NCBI GenBank assembly: GCA_035578155.1
Contig: JAPWDM010000016.1
Span: 432,501-496,500, forward strand
DNA from: Brachynemurus nebulosus
Taxonomy: Eukaryota; Arthropoda; Insecta; Neuroptera; Myrmeleontidae
Direction: 5' to 3'
Length of the DNA stretch: 64,000 nucleotides
The first letter of the stretch is position 1; every line of letters begins with the position of its first letter. Made by a program: the position numbers and the translations under genes. Under the pieces are notes generated by a model. That model searched no databases. It had not been told where the DNA came from and worked only from the letters and a program-made list of their open reading frames with translations. Below, piece by piece: positions 60,046-64,000 of the stretch.

Positions 60046-60431
60046 GTAATTCACATTTAAATTGGTAAAATTTGCGAATGTCCCACAGAATTTTTCTGAA
60101 TTTCTCGAGTTCAGGAGATAATTTCCCGAACTCGTCTCTATCAACATAAAGTTGAACCAAATTCAATAAAATCAACTCAGTTAGTCAGTCCCACACCTCC
60201 AGTAAATACAAATGCTAAAACATCTGTAACAAATACTGCTAGTCCGTCTGCTAGTGGTCAGCGTAAACCTTTTTGCCGCTATTGTAAGCGTACTGGGCAT
60301 ACAATAGATAATTGTTTGCGCAAAAGAAATTCTAATAACACTATACTTGCAACTTTAAGTAACAGTCGTCCGTCGTCAAATCCATTTATCGAAAATGACA
60401 ATCAGAATACCGACCTATCTATTTCAAATCA

Positions 60432-60438
60432 AAATTTT
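60432..60438 (+). promoter_or_regulatory. Candidate -1 ribosomal frameshift heptamer
   Basis: A AAT TTT in the gag frame matches the X XXY YYZ rule. It lies one codon before the gag stop, and slipping back one base enters the pol frame at 60438, which is open into the protease. Downstream RNA structure was not assessed. Confidence 0.45.
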
Positions 60439-61719
60439 CGGTAAATTACCCAAACTGCTTTAGCTTTAAATATACTTTACCTGTCATTAACATAAACATT
60501 TATGGTACTGAAGGTGTCGCTCTCCTCGACTCTGGTTCGACTTTGAGCGCTGTTTCTTCGAAATTTTTTGAGAAATTAGTTAAAATTAACCCTAAGTTAA
60601 AGTATTTTAGAACTGAAATACAAGCTTCTTTACCCGGAAGTAATAAAATTTTCTTCCGGAAAGCTGTAAATTTACATTTCAAAATCTCCACATTATCTTG
60701 GAATCAAACATTCTACATTTGTAATGATTTGCCGTTCGATGTTTTATTGGGTTCACCAGCTTTAACCTTTTGTTGCATAATTATTAATTTTTATAATAAA
60801 AATATTACATTTTCACACAACAAAGGTTTGGTTGTAGATTTTATATCTATTCCCAATGAAATGTCGAATCGTATCAGTGTAATGTTGGACGGTACTTCAG
60901 TTCTAAATACTACACAACAAACCCGATTAAATAATATAGTTAAGAAACATAAAAAAGTTTTATCTAAGATACCGGGTCGTGCAAAAAATTTCGAATATCA
61001 CTTACATCTTAAACAAAATGTGGTAATAGCAAAAAAGCCCTATTATCTATCACCAGAGCGTACCTTGTTATTGGAGCAACATCTTCAGGAACTACTCAAA
61101 TTGGGTATCATTTCACGGTCCCAATCTCCGTATGCTAGTCCCGTATTTTTTGTAAAGAAGACTAACGGTCTTCGTCTCGTTGGAGACTATAGATTTATCA
61201 ATTCTTATTTGACATACGACCCCTTAACCGCTGTTTCGATGAATTCGATATTTATGCAAATGGGTAATTCAAAAATTTTTAGTGTCGTCGATTTATCACA
61301 ATACTTTTATCAAATTCCCTTAGCAGAAGAATCAAAGAAATATACTGCTATCATTACGACATTTGGTCATTTTCATTTCAATGTCGTACCCTTCGGTCTT
61401 TGTAACTCAGCGCAAGCGCTCTTCAGGTACTTGATGACTGAGCTCGCCGATTTTCGTAGGGAATTTCTTTTAATTTATTACGACGACTTGATTATCCATA
61501 GCCCAGATGTCGAATCTCATCTGAAGCACATTGAACTATTACTTTCTAGATTAAGAAAATTAAATCTTACTATAAATCCAGACAAGGTGCAATTTTGTAA
61601 AGCACGTCTTAAAATTTTGGGTCATTCTGTGTCTGCTTCTGGCCGTTTACCGTTAGAAGATCGTGTAGAGGCAATTAAAAATTTGCCAATCCCAAGAAAT
61701 TTAAAGGAGCTTCAGAAAC
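60438..61719 (+). pseudogene. Ty3/gypsy pol: protease and reverse transcriptase, truncated
   Basis: The frame is open from the gag overlap. It has an aspartic protease active site, ALLDSGSTLSAVS (about 60515-60555). The RT follows: YASPVFFVKK, VGDYRFIN, FSVVDLSQYFYQIPL (first Asp), VVPFGLCNSAQALF, LLIYYDDLIIHS (the catalytic pair, with Tyr where Val or Leu is usual) and LGHSVSASG. Homology ends after LKELQK at about 61719; RNase H and integrase are absent. The open frame continues 40 codons into sequence near the piggyBac end. No stop occurs in protease-RT, so the loss is recent. Confidence 0.85.
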
Positions 61720-61859
61720 TACGCACAAATCGTAGCACCTTTAAATTCCTTAACCTTCCAGTAGTCGCACCTATATTCGTAGCACTAATAGTCGCATTTG
61801 GTGTAGGAGACCATTCAATATTTTTGAGTTCTTTTAATGATTACTGATAAAATAAAATA

Positions 61860-62274
61860 TAAAAACTATTTTTTTAATTTACTTCAACCCTTTACAATCC
61901 CAAAAACTAATTAAATAATTTAAATATCAGTTACTTGAAAAATTCAATGGAAATTTCTAAATTGTAGCAAAATTGTAAGTTTAATATATTAAATAAAAAA
62001 AAAGCTAATATTTCTGGAAAATTAAAGAAATTTTCTTTACTATGTTGCAATTACATAATTAACGAAATGTTAGTTCAATGAACTACAGTTAAAATTTAAA
62101 ATTTACGAGAAATATTTGAAATTATTTTAGACATAAAACTAGCGTGTTCATTTCTTGTATTAACAATAAGTTTTATATTATTTTTTACATTATTTTGATA
62201 ACACCATCAGAGTTTTAAACTGGATAAAAGGTGATTATAGGTTTACTTTTAATAATATACAACTTTATTATTAT
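61860..62274. other. piggyBac 3' non-coding region
   Basis: AT-rich region between the transposase stop and the proposed element end. No other feature seen. Confidence 0.4.
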
Positions 62275-64000
62275 TTAATTAGTTTTATTATTTATTTGCC
62301 ATTTATTTGTTTTACATGTATTGCATATGGGTATGCAATGCTCCAAACATAAAAATTTGCTGCACTGAAAACACTGAAATCGAGTTTTTCGATTTTTCTG
62401 TGATGGGCAAACTTGACAAGGATATCGATGTACAGTATTTGGACCTGGAATCTGTTCCAATTTGGGACGTTTCCCAGTGATTCTTGTAATGATTTCTTTT
62501 ATATATTGGGGAACTTGCTTATTGTTTAACCGATCTTCTAATTGTTTCTCCAATAACTGTAAAGCTAATTCTTTTAAAAATTGTCTTCTGTTGATGGTTG
62601 TGTTATTATTTGATTTAAAAATAACCATAGAATTAATTCCAGCCATATTTAACATTGAAAAGAACACGGTAAGCGGCCAACGTCTAGAATTACGACTTAC
62701 GCTATATGCTTCGCACATTTTGTCAGCTACGTCGACACCACCTTTTGTTAAATTATAAAAAGTTACTATTTCTTGCTTCCTTTCTTCTCCAGTTGAGTTG
62801 TCAATGGCGTCATCGTGGTGCATTGTTGATAATAAAAGAACATTTTTCATCTTTTTTGGTATATATGAAACCAGTGTTATATCGTTATGGAAACCAAACA
62901 GGCTAGATTTAATTTCACGCTTATTATCAAGCATGAGTGGTGGTATCTCCGGTTTATTCTTTCGAAGTGTACCTACTATAGTAATATTGTTTTCCAGTAA
63001 ATATTCCGCTAATTTAACACTGGTGAACCAATTATCACAGGAGATGTTTCTACCGGTTCCTACAACAGGTTGTACTAATCGCTTTACCACTTCAAGAGAA
63101 CTCCAGTTTGTTTCATATGGCCCTTTGGGTTGTTGTCCACAATAAATTTCTAAATTAGACGTATAAAAAGTTCTTGCATCCACCAATAAAAATATTTTGA
63201 TGCCATATTTTGCCGGTTTATTTGGCATGAATTGTCTAAAAGGACAGCGACCACGAAAAGATTCAAGTTTTTCGTCGATCGTTAGATATTCGCCAGGTGT
63301 ATAAGCCTCTTTACAGTTGCTAACAAACTGGTCAAAAATATCTCTAATCGGTGCCAATTTATCAATATTTCTTCGTATTTCTCGTGTCTCAAAATCGTCA
63401 AATCTTAGACATCGTAATAAAAATAAAAACCTACATTTTGACATGGTCGCTAAAAATATCTCTGGTGCCATTCCTTTATTATCCCAAAGATCATCAACGT
63501 TCAATCGAGATGATTTTAAACATCCCGCTAAGTATAATAGACCAATTAGCGCATTTATTTCAGTTTCATTCGTAGGCAACGCATCTCTTGGTCGAGAATA
63601 TTTTTCCGCTTCTTTTTGAATATACTTATTTGTGTAATGTACAATTGTACCTAAAATAAAATTATCCAAAAAATTCGACCAACACTCCAAAGCCGTTTTT
63701 GAAGTTTTAGCACTTCCTTTTGGTCCAGGTAAATGAACGACAAGATTATGGCTTCTAGTTCTAACCGTTTTTACATTTACGTCCTTCCGCCATTTGGTTT
63801 TTTTATCTTTTCCAACAAAATATGATGATGTTGACCTTTTAGCTGGGGGAAGATACTCAGAATCATCTAAATTCATGTCAGAATCAGAAATATCCTGTTC
63901 TGTGTCTGTGTCATGCTCACTATTTATTACAAAATCGCTTTCATCAGAATCAGATTTGTCATCTATAAAATCTAAATCTGGTTCTTGCAAATCCTTCAAT
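62275..64000 (-). CDS. piggyBac transposase, N-terminus cut by window edge
   Basis: The frame is open for about 574 codons from the right edge. The first visible codon is TTG, so the true start is probably just outside. An acidic N-terminus (SDSDESD) precedes the core. Counting from the edge, the catalytic aspartates are in YLTIDEKLESF (about 242), ISCDNWFTS (about 322) and GGVDVADKM (about 423), the DDD of the family. The C-terminus is a cysteine-rich finger (CQVC, CFQC, CLEHC, CNTC) and ends at 62275. Length and all motifs match full-size piggyBac enzymes, which excise precisely at TTAA. No internal stop is seen, so it may be functional. Confidence 0.92.
   Translation of the reverse strand, partial: LKDLQEPDLDFIDDKSDSDESDFVINSEHDTDTEQDISDSDMNLDDSEYLPPAKRSTSSYFVGKDKKTKWRKDVNVKTVRTRSHNLVVHLPGPKGSAKTSKTALECWSNFLDNFILGTIVHYTNKYIQKEAEKYSRPRDALPTNETEINALIGLLYLAGCLKSSRLNVDDLWDNKGMAPEIFLATMSKCRFLFLLRCLRFDDFETREIRRNIDKLAPIRDIFDQFVSNCKEAYTPGEYLTIDEKLESFRGRCPFRQFMPNKPAKYGIKIFLLVDARTFYTSNLEIYCGQQPKGPYETNWSSLEVVKRLVQPVVGTGRNISCDNWFTSVKLAEYLLENNITIVGTLRKNKPEIPPLMLDNKREIKSSLFGFHNDITLVSYIPKKMKNVLLLSTMHHDDAIDNSTGEERKQEIVTFYNLTKGGVDVADKMCEAYSVSRNSRRWPLTVFFSMLNMAGINSMVIFKSNNNTTINRRQFLKELALQLLEKQLEDRLNNKQVPQYIKEIITRITGKRPKLEQIPGPNTVHRYPCQVCPSQKNRKTRFQCFQCSKFLCLEHCIPICNTCKTNKWQINNKTN

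Larger units (their letters stand above)
59097..60444 (+). pseudogene. Ty3/gypsy gag, split by a SINE cluster
   Basis: The N-terminus begins at ATG 59097 (MSSQDEATSEPLVYLDANQP) and runs to about 59174, where SINE DNA replaces it. The frame resumes after 60050 and is open from about 60114. It carries a zinc knuckle, CRYCKRTGHTIDNC (C-x2-C-x4-H-x4-C, 60274-60315), and ends at TAA 60442-60444. The pol frame overlaps its end in the -1 register. Gag would form the particle and bind RNA; this copy cannot make a whole protein. Confidence 0.75.
61750..64000 (-). mobile_element. piggyBac-family transposon, 5' side beyond window
   Basis: TTAA at 61750-61753 is followed by CCTTCCAGTAGTCGCAC, a plausible piggyBac end. 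GTAGCAC or AGTCGCA-like motifs recur four times at 61730-61800, as in subterminal binding sites. The transposase lies inside in minus orientation. The start of the unit and its second TTAA are outside the window, so the boundary is a proposal. Confidence 0.5.

Overview
The window is AT-rich, intron-rich eukaryotic DNA, most likely from an insect. The evidence is arthropod-type transposons (piggyBac, a THAP/YqaJ transposon of the ISL2EU type, Helentron/HINE and Helitron elements, tRNA-derived SINEs, Ty3/gypsy), GT-AG introns, a TATA plus TCAGT core promoter and many (TA)n, (AAT)n and (CA)n microsatellites. The species cannot be named from the sequence.

The only host gene I can support is a carbohydrate sulfotransferase on the minus strand. 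One exon lies at 46416-46668 and the next at 8598-8765. They join in phase and read as one family sequence. If they are one gene, the 37.65 kb between them is a single intron, and the rest of the window is intron as well. Almost everything else is mobile DNA.

Layout. 1-8.6 kb: a foldback element (1863-3229) and a 3.76 kb MULE-like element with a 9-bp target duplication (4008-7768) that carries nested hairpin elements and a SWIM-finger remnant. 8.6-12.8 kb: the downstream sulfotransferase exon, a THAP fragment, a hAT end and a MITE. 12.8-32.5 kb: a giant imperfect palindrome with arms of about 3.7 kb once later insertions are removed. Its left arm carries a 6 kb ISL2EU-type transposon with convergent transposase and YqaJ/SWIM genes, and a structured poly(A) retrocopy. 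Its right arm carries a HINE, a piggyBac-type MITE and two SINEs. The unpaired centre holds one gene with a clear core promoter, coding for an N-terminal zinc finger followed by a long unrecognised acidic protein. Because the arms are sister copies, most insertions have their empty site preserved in the other arm.

33-46 kb: a second HINE, a broken gypsy integrase, a 2.4 kb TIR element, a Helitron and a decayed retroelement with a hAT MITE inside it. 46-57 kb: the upstream sulfotransferase exon, a near-perfect 0.66 kb palindrome, a deleted pogo/Tigger element, several MITEs and minisatellites. 57.9-64 kb: a Ty3/gypsy element whose gag is split by a SINE cluster and whose pol ends after reverse transcriptase, next to a nearly complete piggyBac transposase that runs off the window edge.

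Intact-looking products are the piggyBac transposase, the gypsy protease-RT frame and the sulfotransferase exons. The ISL2EU proteins, the zinc-finger gene and the gypsy integrase carry frameshifts or stops. Some of these sit in homopolymers and could be assembly errors.
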